Positions 36,012 to 47,563 of a stretch of 64,000 bases of DNA are shown here, one piece after another. Within the stretch, counting starts at the first letter, position 1. Each line of letters opens with the position of its first letter. This stretch comes from Rhodovulum sp. MB263 (GTDB lineage Bacteria > Pseudomonadota > Alphaproteobacteria > Rhodobacterales > Rhodobacteraceae), in NCBI RefSeq assembly GCF_002073975.1, contig NZ_CP020384.1, positions 1,302,001 to 1,366,000 on the forward strand, given 5' to 3'. The notes below the pieces were generated by a model. That model did not search any database. It was not told where the DNA came from and worked only from the letters and a program-made list of their open reading frames with translations. The position numbers and the translations under genes are program-made.

Positions 36012-36024
36012 CGTTAAATCTCCG

Positions 36025-37232
36025 TCAGTCTGCGCGTCCTGCGCGTTCCAAAGCTTCGAGGCCGGGGAGCGGGCGTCCTTCCAGCCATTCGAGAAATGCT
36101 CCACCCGCGGTGGAGACATAGGTGAAATCATGGGCATGGCCCGAGCGGTTCAGCGCGACCAGCGTATCGCCGCCGCCCGCGACCGACACGCAGAGCCCGG
36201 CCCGGGTCTGTTCGGCCACGGTCTCGGCCAGCGCCCGGGTCGCGGCGTCGAAGGGCGGGGTCTCGCAGATGCCCAGCGGGCCGTTCCAGACGATGGTCCG
36301 GGCCTTGCGCAGGAGGCCGCGATAGAGCTCGACCGAGTCGGGACCCAGATCGTAGACCCGGCGGTTCGGCCGGATGCCGCCCAGCGGCACCGGATAGGCA
36401 TGCCCGCCGGCATGCTGAAGCCCGTCGACGACGAAATCCCGGGGCATCACGATCCGGCAGCCCGCGACCTCGGCCAGCGCGGCGATCTCGAGAATGTCGT
36501 CGGCCAGTTCCGGTTCGCAGAACGAGCGCCCGATGCTGTAGCCGCGGGCAAAGAGGAAGCTGTTGGCCAGCCCGCCGCCCAGCAGGATGGTGTCGACCCG
36601 GCGCAGGAGACGCTTCATCAGCCCCAGCCGCTCGATCATCGATTGCCCGCCCATCAGCGCGACAGAAGGCGAGGGCGGGGTGTCGAGCGCGCGTTCGAGC
36701 TGGGCCAGCTCCTCGAGCAGCAGGGGCCCCGCCGCCACCCGTTCGGCCGCGTCGACCGCCGCCGTGGTCGAGGCATGCAGCCGGTGGCAGCAGGAGAAGG
36801 CGTCATTGACATAGATGTCGCCAAGCCGGGCCAGCTCGGCCCCGAGCCGCTGGTCGTTGCGCTCCTCGCCGCGCTCGAAGCGCAGGTTCTCGCACAGAAG
36901 CACCTCGCCCGGCGCCAGATCATGGCTGAGCCGTTCGGCCATCGGCCCGGCACAGGTATCGATGAAGCGCACCGGCGCCTCCAGGGCATCGGACAAGGCG
37001 CCCTGCACCCGTTCGAGAGTCAGCGCCGGGGTCATCTCGCCCCCCGGACGGCCCAGATGGCTCATGACCACCAGCCGCGCGCCCCGGGCCAGAAGCGGTT
37101 TCATGCCGCTTGCAAAGCGGGTGATGCGGGCGGCGTCGGTGACCCCGGCGGGCCCGAGCGGAACGTTCAGATCCGCCCGGACTGCCAGGCGCTTGCCCGC
37201 AACATCCAGCGATGTCAGGGGCAGGCCCGCCA

Positions 37233-37233
<1 letters not shown>
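36025..37233 (-). CDS. cbbK: Phosphoglycerate kinase
   Basis: 402 residues from ATG 37233, whose first base overlaps the last base of the cbbG stop (TGATG). RADLNVPLG (substrate site), [41 protein letters not shown] and the ATP-site GGGDTLVAL. Converts 3-PGA to 1,3-BPG. A dedicated pgk inside a form II cbb operon is not universal in Rhodobacter relatives. Confidence 0.95.
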
Positions 37234-38234
<1,001 letters not shown>

Positions 38235-38251
38235 CTTCCACCCTTCTTGTC

Positions 38252-40243
38252 TTACTTGATCAGTTTCTTCGCGGCGGCGGCCACGGCTTCGGCGGTGATG
38301 CCGAAGTGCTTGTAAAGGTCGTCGGCCGGCGCCGAGGCGCCGAATCCGGTCATGCCAACGAAGGCGGATCTGGCGCCAAGAAGCGGCGCCCAGCCCTGTT
38401 CCACGGCGGCCTCGACCCCGACCCGGGGCGCGTCGCCAAGGACGGATGCCCGGTAGGCGTCGTCCTGAGCTGCGAATAGCTCGAAACAGGGGGCGGAGAC
38501 AACGGCGGCCCTGACGTCCTGGCGCGCCAGCTCGTCGGCCGCGTTCATCGCGATCTCGACTTCCGAGCCGGTGGCGATCAGGGTGACGTCGCGGCCGCCC
38601 TCGGGTTCGCGCAGCACATAGGCGCCCCTGGCCGTCAGGTTCTCGGCCCGGTGCTCGGTCCGCAGGCAGGGCAGGCCCTGCCGCGACAGTGCCAGCAGGC
38701 TCGGGGTCGTCTCCGAGGTCGCGGCGATTTCCCAGGCCTCGGCGGTCTCGACCACATCGGCGGGACGGAAGACGTTGAGATTGGGCATGGCGCGGAGGCT
38801 GGCCAGATGTTCCACCGGCTGGTGGGTCGGGCCGTCCTCGCCAAGACCGATCGAGTCATGCGTCATCACATAGGCCACCGGCAACCCCATCAGCGCCGAG
38901 AGCCGGATCGCGGGACGGGCATAATCGGCGAAGACGAGGAAGGTGCCGCCATAGGGGAAGAAGCCGCCATGCAGCGCGATGCCGTTCATCGCCGCCGACA
39001 TGCCGAATTCGCGGATGCCGTAATGGATGTAATTGCCGCCGTAATTGTCCTTCGACACCGGCGACATGCCCTTGGTCAGGGTCAGGTTCGAGCCGGTGAG
39101 GTCGGCCGAGCCGCCGATGGCGTTGGGCAGGGTGGCATTGACCACGGCCAGCGCCATCTCCGAGGCCTTCCGGGTCGCGACCTTGGGCGCATCGGCCGAA
39201 AGCTGCTGCTTGTAGGCCGTGATGGCCTCGGCCATGGCGGCCTTGTCGGGCCGGGCCAGCGAGGCCTCGAAGGCACCGCCATGCTCGGCGCAGAGCAGAC
39301 GCGCTTCCCAGCCCTCGCGGGCCTCGCGGCCGCGCGCGGCAACCGCATGCCAGGCGGCATAGACCTCTTTCGGCAGGGTGAAGGCCTCATGGGCCCAGCC
39401 AAGGGCCGTGCGGGTCGCGGCGATCTCGTCGGCGCCCAGAGGCGCGCCATGGACCTTGTGGCTGCCGGCCTTGTTGGGCGCGCCCTGGCCGATCACGGTC
39501 CGGCAGGCGATCAGCGAGGGGCGCGGGTCCTTGCGCGCGGCCTCGATGGCGGCGGCGACGGCCTCGCGGTCATGGCCGTCGACCGCGGCCACATGCCAGC
39601 CGGCGGCGGCGAAACGCGCCTTCTGGTCGACCGAGGTCGACAGCTCGGTCGAGCCGTCGATGGTGATCTTGTTATCGTCCCACAGAACGATCATCCGGCC
39701 GAGCTGCCAGTGGCCGGCCATGTCGATGGCCTCGTGGCTGATGCCTTCCATCAGGCAGCCGTCGCCCGCGATCACATAGGTGTAGTGATCGACCAGATCG
39801 TCGCCGAAGCGGGCATTGTGCATCCGCTCGGCCAGCGCCATGCCGACCGCGGTGGTGATGCCCTGGCCCAGCGGTCCGGTCGTGGTCTCGATGCCCTCGG
39901 CATGGCCGTATTCCGGATGCCCCGCCGTGCGCGCGCCCCATTGCCGGAAGCTGCGGATCTGGTCCATGTCCATGTCGGCATAGCCCAGCATGTGGTTGAT
40001 CGAATAGACCAGCATCGAGCCATGCCCGGCCGACAGCACGAAGCGGTCCCGGTCGGCCCATTTCGGGCAGGACGGGTCGATCTGCATGAACCGGTTGAAC
40101 AGCACCGCGGCCACATCGGCCATGCCCATCGGCATGCCGGGATGGCCCGAATTGGCGGCCTGAACCGCATCCATCGTCAGGACACGGATCGCGGTGGCCA
40201 TCAGCGCTTCGGCGCTGGTGTCGATCTTGGTGGGCGCGTTCAT
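38252..40243 (-). CDS. cbbT: Transketolase
   Basis: 663 residues. [14 protein letters not shown], thiamine-diphosphate motif [13 protein letters not shown]...WDDN, Pyr domain with [24 protein letters not shown] and ATGSEVEIA. Transfers two-carbon units among F6P, S7P, GAP, E4P and pentose phosphates. Ten bases after cbbP. Confidence 0.98.
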   Translation of the reverse strand: MNAPTKIDTSAEALMATAIRVLTMDAVQAANSGHPGMPMGMADVAAVLFNRFMQIDPSCPKWADRDRFVLSAGHGSMLVYSINHMLGYADMDMDQIRSFRQWGARTAGHPEYGHAEGIETTTGPLGQGITTAVGMALAERMHNARFGDDLVDHYTYVIAGDGCLMEGISHEAIDMAGHWQLGRMIVLWDDNKITIDGSTELSTSVDQKARFAAAGWHVAAVDGHDREAVAAAIEAARKDPRPSLIACRTVIGQGAPNKAGSHKVHGAPLGADEIAATRTALGWAHEAFTLPKEVYAAWHAVAARGREAREGWEARLLCAEHGGAFEASLARPDKAAMAEAITAYKQQLSADAPKVATRKASEMALAVVNATLPNAIGGSADLTGSNLTLTKGMSPVSKDNYGGNYIHYGIREFGMSAAMNGIALHGGFFPYGGTFLVFADYARPAIRLSALMGLPVAYVMTHDSIGLGEDGPTHQPVEHLASLRAMPNLNVFRPADVVETAEAWEIAATSETTPSLLALSRQGLPCLRTEHRAENLTARGAYVLREPEGGRDVTLIATGSEVEIAMNAADELARQDVRAAVVSAPCFELFAAQDDAYRASVLGDAPRVGVEAAVEQGWAPLLGARSAFVGMTGFGASAPADDLYKHFGITAEAVAAAAKKLIK

Positions 40244-40253
40244 TTTGGGCTCC

Positions 40254-41126
40254 TCAGGCGCGTTTCGATTCGGAGACGAGACGATTGATCATCGGCGTCA
40301 GGATAAGCTGCATCGCGAGATCGAGCTTGCCGCCCGGGATCACGATCGAGTTGGCCCGGCTCATCCAGGATCCGTGGATCATCGAGACCAGGTAGGAAAA
40401 GTCGATCCCGCGCGGATTGCGGAAGCGGATCACGACGAGGCTTTCGTCCGGGGTCGGGATCCAGCGGGCGACGAAGGGGTTCGAGGTATCGACCACCGGC
40501 ACGCGCTGGAAGTTGATGTCGGTTTCGGTGAATTGCGGGCAGATGCAATGCACATAGGCATACATCCGGCGCAGGATCACGTCGCGGATCGCCTCGGTGG
40601 TGTAGCCGCGCTTTTCCTTGTCGCGGTGGATCTTCTGGATCCATTCGAGGTTGATCACCGGCACCACGCCGATCTTGAGATCGGCATGCCGGGCGATGTC
40701 GACCTCGTCATTGACGACCGAGCCGTGCAGCCCCTCGTAGAACAGCAGGTCCGAGCCCTCGGCGAAGGGCGCCCAGTCGGTGAACTCGCCCGGCGCCACG
40801 CCGCGCTTCTCGGCCTCTTCGGCATCGTGCACGTAATGGCGGCTGCGCCCGGTGCCGGTCTCGCCATATTGGCGGAACACCTCTTCGAGGATCTTCAGCT
40901 CGTTGGCCTCGTAGCTGAAATGGCTGAAACCCGCATCGCCCTCGGCATAGTGACGGTCGAGCTCGGCCTTCATGTCCTTGCGGTTGAAGCGGTGGAAGGC
41001 GTCGCCCTCGATCGAGACCGCGTTCACGCCCTCGCGGCGGAAGATCTGGTCGAAGGTATGCTTGACCGTCGAGGTGCCCGCCCCGGAAGAGCCGGTAACG
41101 GAGATGATCGGGTGCTTCTTGCTCAT
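40254..41126 (-). CDS. cbbP: Phosphoribulokinase (class I, octameric)
   Basis: 290 residues from ATG 41126 with a GGAGG site 6 bases upstream; the longer frame overlaps cbbF. P-loop [10 protein letters not shown] (12-21), [43 protein letters not shown]. Makes RuBP from Ru5P and ATP. The bacterial class lacks the redox cysteines of the plant enzyme. Confidence 0.97.
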   Translation of the reverse strand: MSKKHPIISVTGSSGAGTSTVKHTFDQIFRREGVNAVSIEGDAFHRFNRKDMKAELDRHYAEGDAGFSHFSYEANELKILEEVFRQYGETGTGRSRHYVHDAEEAEKRGVAPGEFTDWAPFAEGSDLLFYEGLHGSVVNDEVDIARHADLKIGVVPVINLEWIQKIHRDKEKRGYTTEAIRDVILRRMYAYVHCICPQFTETDINFQRVPVVDTSNPFVARWIPTPDESLVVIRFRNPRGIDFSYLVSMIHGSWMSRANSIVIPGGKLDLAMQLILTPMINRLVSESKRA

Positions 41127-41143
41127 GACAGTCCTCCAGGAAC

Positions 41144-42151
41144 TCAGACGCGGAACAGGCCGCGGTTGCCGAACAGGGCGTTGACCTCTTCGTCCGGCAG
41201 ATCGTGATAGGCGGCGATGCGGCTGACCTTGTCGGTCGAGCCGAAGACGAACGGCGTGCGGGCGTGCAGCTTCTCGGCGGTCTTGCCGAGGATCGGGTCC
41301 TGGGCGTCGGTGGCAAGGCCCCCGGCCTGCTGGATCACGAAGGCGATGGGGGCGCATTCATAGACCATCCGGAGCCGGCCGCGGGCATAGCCCTTGCGGG
41401 CATCGCCGGGATAGAGGAACACGCCGCCCCGGGTCAGGATCCGATGCGTCTCGGCCACCAGCGAGGCGACCCAGCGCATGTTGAAATTCGAGGCGCGCGG
41501 GCCTTCCTCGCCGGCCAGGCAGTCGTCGATATAGGCCCGGATCGGGCGCGACCAGTGGCGGTAATTCGAGGCGTTGATGGCGAATTCGCGCGAGGTGTCG
41601 GGGATCTTGATCGCCTCGGCCACCAGCACGAACTGCTTGCTGTCGGGGTCCAGCAGATATTCCTGGGTGCCCTGGCCGAAGGTGCAGACCAGCATCGTCT
41701 GCGGCCCGTAGATGATGTAGCCCGCGCCGATCTGCTGGTCGGTCGGGCGCAGGAAGCTGGCATCGGGATCCTCGGCCGCCTCGAAGATCGAGAAGATCGT
41801 GCCGATCGATACATTGACGTCGATATTCGACGAGCCGTCCAGCGGGTCGATCGCCAGCGCATAGGCGCCCCCGGGGTCGAGAACCGCCACCGTGTCCTGT
41901 TCCTCCGAGGCGTAGTGGCGGACATTGGCGGTCCTGAGGCGTTCGCAGAAGGCATCGTCGGCCATCAGGTCCAGCGCCTTCTGGGTATCGCCGCCGGTAT
42001 TCTCGCCCACGGCTGCCCCCAGCGCCCCGCCCAGCGGGCCGCGCTGGATCACGCGCGAAAGATCGATGCCGACCTCGCAAAGTGCAGTCATGATCGGCTG
42101 AAGCGCGGCGGGGATATGCTGTAAATCCCTGATCGGATTTTCCGTTTGCAT
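41144..42151 (-). CDS. cbbF: Class I fructose-1,6-bisphosphatase
   Basis: 335 residues. Metal/phosphate motif [58 protein letters not shown]. First gene of the main cbb operon, transcribed away from cbbR across a 110-bp AT-rich gap. Dephosphorylates FBP, and often SBP, in the cycle. Confidence 0.97.
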   Translation of the reverse strand: MQTENPIRDLQHIPAALQPIMTALCEVGIDLSRVIQRGPLGGALGAAVGENTGGDTQKALDLMADDAFCERLRTANVRHYASEEQDTVAVLDPGGAYALAIDPLDGSSNIDVNVSIGTIFSIFEAAEDPDASFLRPTDQQIGAGYIIYGPQTMLVCTFGQGTQEYLLDPDSKQFVLVAEAIKIPDTSREFAINASNYRHWSRPIRAYIDDCLAGEEGPRASNFNMRWVASLVAETHRILTRGGVFLYPGDARKGYARGRLRMVYECAPIAFVIQQAGGLATDAQDPILGKTAEKLHARTPFVFGSTDKVSRIAAYHDLPDEEVNALFGNRGLFRV

Positions 42152-42261
42152 AAAATTCTCCCGAATCTGGCGGCAACTTGTCGTTATTGGTTGCTAGAGG
42201 ATGACGGGATGGTAGAGAATTTAAAAACCCGGAAGCTGTATTAGATTTTTTTGAAAACCGA
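42152..42261. promoter_or_regulatory. cbbR-cbbF divergent control region
   Basis: A 110-bp stretch much richer in A/T than the surroundings (for example AGAATTTAAAAACCC and TTAGATTTTTTTGAAAA). LysR-type CbbR typically binds such divergent regions. Several T-N11-A matches exist, but in AT-rich sequence they are not specific, so no exact box is claimed. Confidence 0.6.
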
Positions 42262-43188
42262 ATGTCGACGCTCCGACCCGAGGCCATAACCTTCAAGCAA
42301 CTCAGGGCGTTGCGCGCCGTAGCCGAGCACGGCACGTTGACCGCGGCGGCCGAGTCCATTCACCTGACGACCCCGGCCGTCCATACCCAGCTGCGCCAGC
42401 TCGAAGAGAATTTCGGTGCGCGGCTGGTCGATCGCGGGCCGCAGGGGGTGGCGCGCCTCACGCTGCAGGGCGAGGCTGCCCTGGTGGGGGCGCGCGCCAT
42501 CGAGACCGCGCTCGAGGCCTGCGTCGATCATGTCCGCGCGCTCAATGACGGAATGGAGGGGATGGTCACGCTGGGCGTGGTCGCCACTGCCAAATATTTC
42601 GCGCCGCGCCTGGTGGCCGAACTGCACCGCGCCTTTGCCGAGATCGACGTGATCCTGCGCGTGGGCTCGCGCGAGATGGTGGTGACGGCCTTGCAGGCGG
42701 CGAGCGTCGATATCGCGATCATGGGGCGGCCGCCCCGGCTGCCCGCGGTTCATGCGACGGTGCTTGGCCCGCATCCGCATGTGCTGATCGCGCCGCCCGA
42801 TCATCCTCTGGCCGGACATGAGAGGATCGCGGCCGAGCGGGTGCTGGCCGAGACGTTCCTCGCGCGCGAGCCAGAGTCGGGCACCCGGATTCTGATGGAG
42901 CGCCTGATCGAGCGGTTGGGCAAGGGGCGGCCGCAACGGGTGGTCGAACTGGAAAGCAACGAAACCATCAAGCAGGCGGTGATGGCGGGGCTCGGGATCG
43001 CGCTGATCTCGCGCCATACGGTGGCCGGCGAACTGAACGACGGGCGCCTGGTCGAACTCGACGCGCCCTCGCTGCCCTTGGTGCGGCAATGGTTCCTGGT
43101 CCATCGCAGCGACACCGCGCTCAGCGCGGCCGGTCGGCGGATCCACGGCTATATCGTGGGACGGCAGGGGGCCTTCCTGCCCCGATAG
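42262..43188 (+). CDS. cbbR: LysR-type activator of the Calvin cycle operon
   Basis: 308 residues. N-terminal winged helix (ITFKQLRALRAVAEHGTLTAAAESIHLTTPAVHTQLRQLEE by position 8-48) and periplasmic-binding-like effector domain (MVTLGVVATAKYFAPRLVA; ESNETIKQAVMAGLGIALIS). Divergent from cbbF, as in other Rhodobacter cbb loci. Senses the cell's redox/metabolite state, such as RuBP, in relatives. Confidence 0.93.
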   Translation: MSTLRPEAITFKQLRALRAVAEHGTLTAAAESIHLTTPAVHTQLRQLEENFGARLVDRGPQGVARLTLQGEAALVGARAIETALEACVDHVRALNDGMEGMVTLGVVATAKYFAPRLVAELHRAFAEIDVILRVGSREMVVTALQAASVDIAIMGRPPRLPAVHATVLGPHPHVLIAPPDHPLAGHERIAAERVLAETFLAREPESGTRILMERLIERLGKGRPQRVVELESNETIKQAVMAGLGIALISRHTVAGELNDGRLVELDAPSLPLVRQWFLVHRSDTALSAAGRRIHGYIVGRQGAFLPR

Positions 43189-43202
43189 CCCGGTTCCGGC
43201 CC

Positions 43203-43223
43203 CGAATTTTCGTCGAAAATTCG
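43203..43223. promoter_or_regulatory. Perfect 21-bp palindrome
   Basis: CGAATTTTCG-T-CGAAAATTCG lies 14 bases after the cbbR stop and about 50 bases before the copA promoter. AT-rich arms and symmetry suggest a dimer-bound site; no T tract follows, so a terminator is less likely. Confidence 0.5.
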
Positions 43224-43273
43224 CGCGGGATGGCGGGCCTGCGGTTTCTGCGGCCACTGGGGGCGGCAGGGGG

Positions 43274-43304
43274 TTGACCTTCCAGCGACTGGAAGTCCTA
43301 TCTC
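43274..43304 (+). promoter_or_regulatory. CueR-controlled promoter of copA-cueR
   Basis: TTGACC (-35) and TATCTC (-10) are separated by exactly 19 bases; the spacer holds the dyad CTTCCAG-CGA-CTGGAAG (43279-43295). This is the standard layout of MerR/CueR promoters, where Cu(I)-CueR untwists an over-long spacer. The regulator gene is in the same operon. Confidence 0.85.
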
Positions 43305-43334
43305 GGTAAGGCGTTCGCCGTGAAGGAGGCTGCC

Positions 43335-45776
43335 ATGACCGCAATGACCACAACCAGACTGAAACTCGAAGGGCTGCATTGCGCGGGCTGCGTGCGTCGG
43401 GTCGAGCGCGCCCTGACCGAGCTGCCCGATGTCGGTGCCGCCCGGGTCAATCTTGCCACCGGCTCGGCCGAGATCGAGCATTCGGGCCCGGTCGCGCCGC
43501 TGATCGGGGCCGTCGAGGGCGTGGGCTTCGGCGTGGGCCAGACCGAGATCGCGCTGGCGGTCGAGGGTGCCACCTGTGCCTCCTGCACCGGCCGGATCGA
43601 GCGGACGCTCATGGCCCAGCCCGGTGTGCTCGGGGCGGCGATGAACCTTGCGAGCGGTGAGGCCCGCGTCACCGTCGCCGAAGGGCTGGACGACGCCGCC
43701 GCGCTCGCCCGAGCGGTGACCGAGGTCGGCTATCCGTCCCGCCCGCTGGGTGCCGAGGACCGGCCCGAGCCCGGCGCAGCCCAGGCCGCCGAGGCCCGTG
43801 GGCTTGCCCGCCGGGCCTGGACCGCGGGACTTCTGGCGCTGCCGGTCGTGCTGCTGGAAATGGGCGGACATGTGGCGCCCGGTGCCCGCGAGGCGCTCGC
43901 CGGGATCGTCTCCGAGACCGGTCTGCGCATCGTCTCCTTCCTGCTGACCACCGCGATCCTCGCCGGTCCCGGCCGCGCCTTCTTCGTCAAGGGCGTGCCG
44001 CTCCTGCTGAAGGGCGCGCCCGACATGAATGCTCTGGTCGCGCTCGGCACCGCCGCCGCCTGGGCCTATTCGACCCTTGCAACCTTCGCCCCCGGCCTGC
44101 TGCCCGAAGGCACGGCGCATATCTATTTCGAGGCCGCCGCGGTCATCGTCACCCTGATCCTGATCGGCCGCAGCCTCGAGGCCCGCGCCCGCGGCCGCAC
44201 CGGCGAGGCGATCCGGCATCTTCTGGGCCTGCAGCCGCGCAGCGCCCGGGTGGTGACCGAAAATGGCCTCGAGGAACGGCCCGTCGAGCAACTCGCGCCC
44301 GGCGATCTGATCGAGATCCGGCCCGGCGAGCGCATCCCGACCGATGGCGAGATCGTCGAGGGCCAGGGCCCGGTCGACGAATCGATGCTGACCGGCGAGC
44401 CGATGCCGGTCGACAAGGCGCCCGGCGACGCAGTCACGGGCGGCACCGTCAATGGCGCCTCCGCGCTGAGATTCCGCGCCACCCGGGTCGGCCGCGATAC
44501 CGCGCTGGCCCAGATCGTGGCGATGGTCGAGACGGCGCAGGGCGCCAAGCTGCCGGTGCAGGCGCTGGCCGACCGGATCACCGGCATCTTCGTTCCCGCC
44601 GTCCTCGTCGTCGCGGCGCTGACCGTGGCGCTCTGGCTGATTGTCGGTCCCGACCCGGCGCTGGGGCTTGCGCTGGTCGCGGGCGTCTCGGTGCTGATCG
44701 TCGCCTGTCCCTGCGCCATGGGGCTGGCCACGCCGACCTCGGTGATGGTGGGCACGGGCCGCGCTGCCGAAATGGGGGTTCTCTTCCGCAAGGGCGATGC
44801 GCTGCAAAGCCTGTCGGGCGTCGCGACGGTCGCCTTCGACAAGACCGGCACCCTGACCGAGGGCCATCCCGAACTGACCGGTATCCGGCTGGCCGACGGC
44901 TTTGAAAGGGACGATGTCCTGGCCGCTGCCGCCGCGCTCGAGGCCCGCTCGGAGCATCCGCTTGCCCGCGCCATCCTGGCCGCCGCGCCAGATCATCCCG
45001 AGGCCGAAGGGGTCGAGGCGTTGCCCGGTTTCGGCGTCCGGGGACGGATCGGCGGCCGTGACGTCCTGGTGGGCGCCGAACGGCTGATGGCGCGCGAGGG
45101 CATCGCGCTCGGGCCCCTCGAGGCCGAGGCCGCGACGCTGGCCGCCACGGGGGCGACGCCCGTTTTCGTGGCCATCGACGGAGGGGCGGCGGGCGTGCTG
45201 GCGCTGGCCGACCCGATCAAGCCCTCGGCGCGCGCGGCGATCGCGGGGCTCCACCGGATGGGGGTCGCGACCGCGCTGATCACCGGCGATACCGAGCCGA
45301 CCGCGCGCGCCGTCGCGGCCGAGCTTGGCATCGACCATGTCGTGGCGGGCGTTCTGCCCGGCGGCAAGGTCGAGGCGCTGGAGGGGCTTCGCGCCGAGGG
45401 CCCGGTCGCCTTCGTCGGCGACGGGCTGAATGACGCGCCCGCACTGGCCGCGGCCGATGTGGGGCTTGCCATCGGCACCGGCACCGATGTCGCCATCGAG
45501 GCGGGCGACGTGGTGCTGATGTCGGGCGATCCGCAGGGCGTGGTCAATGCGCTCCATGTCAGCCGCCGGACTCTGGCCAATATCCGCCAGAACCTGTTCT
45601 GGGCCTTCGCCTATAACGTCGCGCTGATCCCGGTGGCGGCAGGCGTGCTCTATCCGCTGAACGGCCTTCTCCTGTCGCCGATGCTGGCCGCGGGCGCGAT
45701 GGCCTGCTCGAGCCTCTTCGTGCTGTCGAACGCGCTTCGGCTGCGCGGGCTCGGCCCGCTGGAGGCCGGGTCATGA
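43335..45776 (+). CDS. copA: Copper-exporting P1B-type ATPase
   Basis: 813 residues from ATG 43335, 6 bases after AAGGAGG. Two N-terminal heavy-metal domains with CAGC (Cys16, Cys19) and CASC (Cys81, Cys84), membrane helices, TGEPMPV actuator motif, Cu(I)-site CPC in [20 protein letters not shown] phosphorylation Asp, SEHPLA (HP motif) and [11 protein letters not shown]. Pumps Cu(I) from cytoplasm to periplasm. Overlaps cueR by 4 bases. Confidence 0.97.
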   Translation: MTAMTTTRLKLEGLHCAGCVRRVERALTELPDVGAARVNLATGSAEIEHSGPVAPLIGAVEGVGFGVGQTEIALAVEGATCASCTGRIERTLMAQPGVLGAAMNLASGEARVTVAEGLDDAAALARAVTEVGYPSRPLGAEDRPEPGAAQAAEARGLARRAWTAGLLALPVVLLEMGGHVAPGAREALAGIVSETGLRIVSFLLTTAILAGPGRAFFVKGVPLLLKGAPDMNALVALGTAAAWAYSTLATFAPGLLPEGTAHIYFEAAAVIVTLILIGRSLEARARGRTGEAIRHLLGLQPRSARVVTENGLEERPVEQLAPGDLIEIRPGERIPTDGEIVEGQGPVDESMLTGEPMPVDKAPGDAVTGGTVNGASALRFRATRVGRDTALAQIVAMVETAQGAKLPVQALADRITGIFVPAVLVVAALTVALWLIVGPDPALGLALVAGVSVLIVACPCAMGLATPTSVMVGTGRAAEMGVLFRKGDALQSLSGVATVAFDKTGTLTEGHPELTGIRLADGFERDDVLAAAAALEARSEHPLARAILAAAPDHPEAEGVEALPGFGVRGRIGGRDVLVGAERLMAREGIALGPLEAEAATLAATGATPVFVAIDGGAAGVLALADPIKPSARAAIAGLHRMGVATALITGDTEPTARAVAAELGIDHVVAGVLPGGKVEALEGLRAEGPVAFVGDGLNDAPALAAADVGLAIGTGTDVAIEAGDVVLMSGDPQGVVNALHVSRRTLANIRQNLFWAFAYNVALIPVAAGVLYPLNGLLLSPMLAAGAMACSSLFVLSNALRLRGLGPLEAGS

Positions 45777-46162
45777 ATATCGGCGACATCTCGAAGGTCA
45801 CCGGGCTGCCGGCCAAGACCATCCGCTATTACGAGGAGATCGGTCTGATCCGTCCGGCCCGGGGCGACAATGGCTACCGGCATTTCTCGGAAACCGACCG
45901 GCACAACCTGACCTTTCTGGGCCGGGCCCGGTCGCTCGGCTTCTCGATCGAGGAATGCCGGGCGCTTCTGGCGCTTTACACCGACAAGGAGCGCGCCAGC
46001 GCCAATGTGAAGCAGATCGCCCGCGTCCATCTGGCGCAGATCGAGGCCAAGATCGCCGAGTTGCAGGCGATGCGCGCCACCTTGGCCGAGCTGGTCTCGG
46101 CCTGTGCGGGCGATCAGCGTCCCGATTGTCCGATCCTGAAGGGGCTGGCGGGCGAGGGCTGA
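45773..46162 (+). CDS. cueR: CueR, Cu(I)-responsive MerR-family regulator
   Basis: 129 residues. MerR helix-turn-helix [26 protein letters not shown], dimerisation helix, and the metal loop [10 protein letters not shown] with Cys111 and Cys119 spaced as in CueR/HmrR. Start ATG lies inside the copA stop (ATGA), so the two are co-translated; the operon is thus auto-regulated from the copA promoter. Confidence 0.94.
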   Translation: MNIGDISKVTGLPAKTIRYYEEIGLIRPARGDNGYRHFSETDRHNLTFLGRARSLGFSIEECRALLALYTDKERASANVKQIARVHLAQIEAKIAELQAMRATLAELVSACAGDQRPDCPILKGLAGEG

Positions 46163-46178
46163 GCCCGCTCAAAGGGCT

Positions 46179-46206
46179 TTGACAATGCGCGCCGATGGGC
46201 TAGGCA
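46179..46206 (+). promoter_or_regulatory. Candidate sigma-70 promoter for the cobalamin operon
   Basis: TTGACA, 16-base spacer, TAGGCA, immediately upstream of the riboswitch. Confidence 0.5.
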
Positions 46207-46213
46207 GGAGCGA

Positions 46214-46388
46214 CTTCGGTTCCGGCCGGGAAGGCCGGATAAAAGGGAACGCGGTGCGCCCTCTCAGGGGCAACTCCGCGGCTGCCCCCGCAACTGTAGG
46301 CGGAGAGCGCGGCTGACAGATGCCACTGGGCCAGGGCCCGGGAAGGCCAGCCAAGCAAGGACCCGCAAGCCAGGAGACCTGCCGGAGC
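46214..46388 (+). promoter_or_regulatory. Cobalamin (B12) riboswitch
   Basis: Conserved blocks appear in order: GGTTCC at 46218, AAAGGGAACGCGGTG around 46241-46256, GGCTGCCCCCGCAACTGTA (the B12-box-side core) at 46280-46298, CCACTGG at 46323, GGGAAGGC near 46340, and the 3' box AAGGACCCGCAAGCCAGGAG followed by ACCTGCC. Adenosylcobalamin binding is expected to switch off the downstream transport operon. About 180 bases of GC-rich sequence follow before btuC, with GC inverted repeats that could form the expression platform. Confidence 0.93.
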
Positions 46389-46523
46389 GACGATCACCCT
46401 TTCCGGGCGCGGGGCGCGCCCCGGAGCGGCCAGCCCGCAGCGGTGAGACAGATCACCGTCCGGGGAGCTGGCCCGATCCCGCCGCGCCCCGGACCGCCCG
46501 CAAGGGCAGGGAAGGGCAGGGCG

Positions 46524-46574
46524 ATGGACGATCCGGAGACAAGACCGGCCGACCAGGACGGAGCGCGCGCATGA
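46524..46574 (+). CDS. Possible 16-residue leader peptide before btuC
   Basis: ATG 46524 with AAGGGCAGGGCG upstream encodes MDDPETRPADQDGARA and stops at TGA overlapping the btuC ATG (ATGA). The geometry suits translational coupling between riboswitch and btuC. It may also be chance, or the end of a lost gene. Confidence 0.3.
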   Translation: MDDPETRPADQDGARA

Positions 46575-47563
46575 GGGGGCAGGGGCTCTTCTGGGCGCTT
46601 GCGCTGCTGGTGGCGGCGCTTTTCGGGCTGTCGCTGCTGATCGGTCCGGCCGGGTTGTCGGTCGGCGACAGCCTCTCGGCGCTGCTGGCCGGGCGCGGTG
46701 AGGCGGCGGTGCTGGTCATGCGCGAGATCCGGCTGCCACGCGCGATCCTTGCCGTGCTGGTGGGTGCGAGCCTCGGGCTCTCGGGTGCGGCCCTTCAGGG
46801 CTACATGCGCAACCCGCTGGCCGAGCCCGGTCTGATCGGCGTCTCGTCGAGTGCCGCGCTGGGCGCGGTGCTGGCGCTGCAAACGGGGCTCGCCTCGGCG
46901 CATGTGCTGGCGCTGCCGGCCTCGGCGCTGACCGGCGCGCTGATCGCCGTCTCGCTGCTGCTGCTTCTGGCCGGACCGCGCGGTGGGGCCTTCACGCTGA
47001 TCCTCGCGGGCATCGCCCTTTCGGCGCTGGCGGGCGCGCTGACGCAACTGGTGCTGAACCTCTCGCCCAATCCTTACGCCACGGCCGATATCGTCTTCTG
47101 GCTGATGGGTTCGCTGGCCGACCGGTCCTTCACCCATGTCTGGCTGGCGCTGCCGCTGACGCTTCTGGGCTGGTTGATGCTGGCCGGGCTCGGCCGCGGG
47201 CTCGATGCCCTGACGCTGGGCGAGGATGCGGCGGCGGCGCTGGGCATCCGGCTCGGGCGGATGCGCCTCGCGCTGGTCCTGGGTGTCGCGGCCTCGGTGG
47301 GCGCGGGGGTGGCGGTCGCGGGCGCCATCGGCTTTGTCGGTCTGATCGTGCCGCATCTGCTGCGCCCGCTGGTGGGCGCCCGGCCCGGGCGGCTGCTGGC
47401 GGCCTCGGCGCTGGGCGGCGCGGCCCTTCTGCTGGCCGCCGATATCGGCGTGCGGCTGGTGCTGCCCGACCGCGATCTCAAGCTGGGCGTCGTGACCGCG
47501 CTGATCGGGGCGCCGCTGTTCATCCGGCTGATCTACCGCACCCGGGCGGAGGCGGGCGCATGA
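46571..47563 (+). CDS. btuC: Vitamin B12 ABC transporter permease (FecCD family)
   Basis: 330 residues with about ten membrane helices. FecCD hallmarks: LRLPRAILAVLVGASLGLSGAALQG by position 55-80, NPLAEPGLIGVSSSA, GEDAAAALG coupling region, FVGLIVPHLLRPLVG. Placed directly under the cobalamin riboswitch, hence B12 rather than siderophore uptake is proposed. Overlaps btuD by 4 bases. Confidence 0.85.
   Translation: MRGQGLFWALALLVAALFGLSLLIGPAGLSVGDSLSALLAGRGEAAVLVMREIRLPRAILAVLVGASLGLSGAALQGYMRNPLAEPGLIGVSSSAALGAVLALQTGLASAHVLALPASALTGALIAVSLLLLLAGPRGGAFTLILAGIALSALAGALTQLVLNLSPNPYATADIVFWLMGSLADRSFTHVWLALPLTLLGWLMLAGLGRGLDALTLGEDAAAALGIRLGRMRLALVLGVAASVGAGVAVAGAIGFVGLIVPHLLRPLVGARPGRLLAASALGGAALLLAADIGVRLVLPDRDLKLGVVTALIGAPLFIRLIYRTRAEAGA

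Noticed and set aside
42152-42261. Specific CbbR T-N11-A boxes
   Set aside because: The region is AT-rich and gives many chance matches; only the region as a whole is annotated.
43149-45557. 802-codon minus-strand open frame opposite copA
   Set aside because: No recognisable protein, His/Arg/Gly-rich; copA is complete on the plus strand.
46320-46574. 84-codon frame overlapping the riboswitch and the btuC start
   Set aside because: Begins inside the riboswitch core; only the last 16 codons have a plausible start, listed separately with low confidence.
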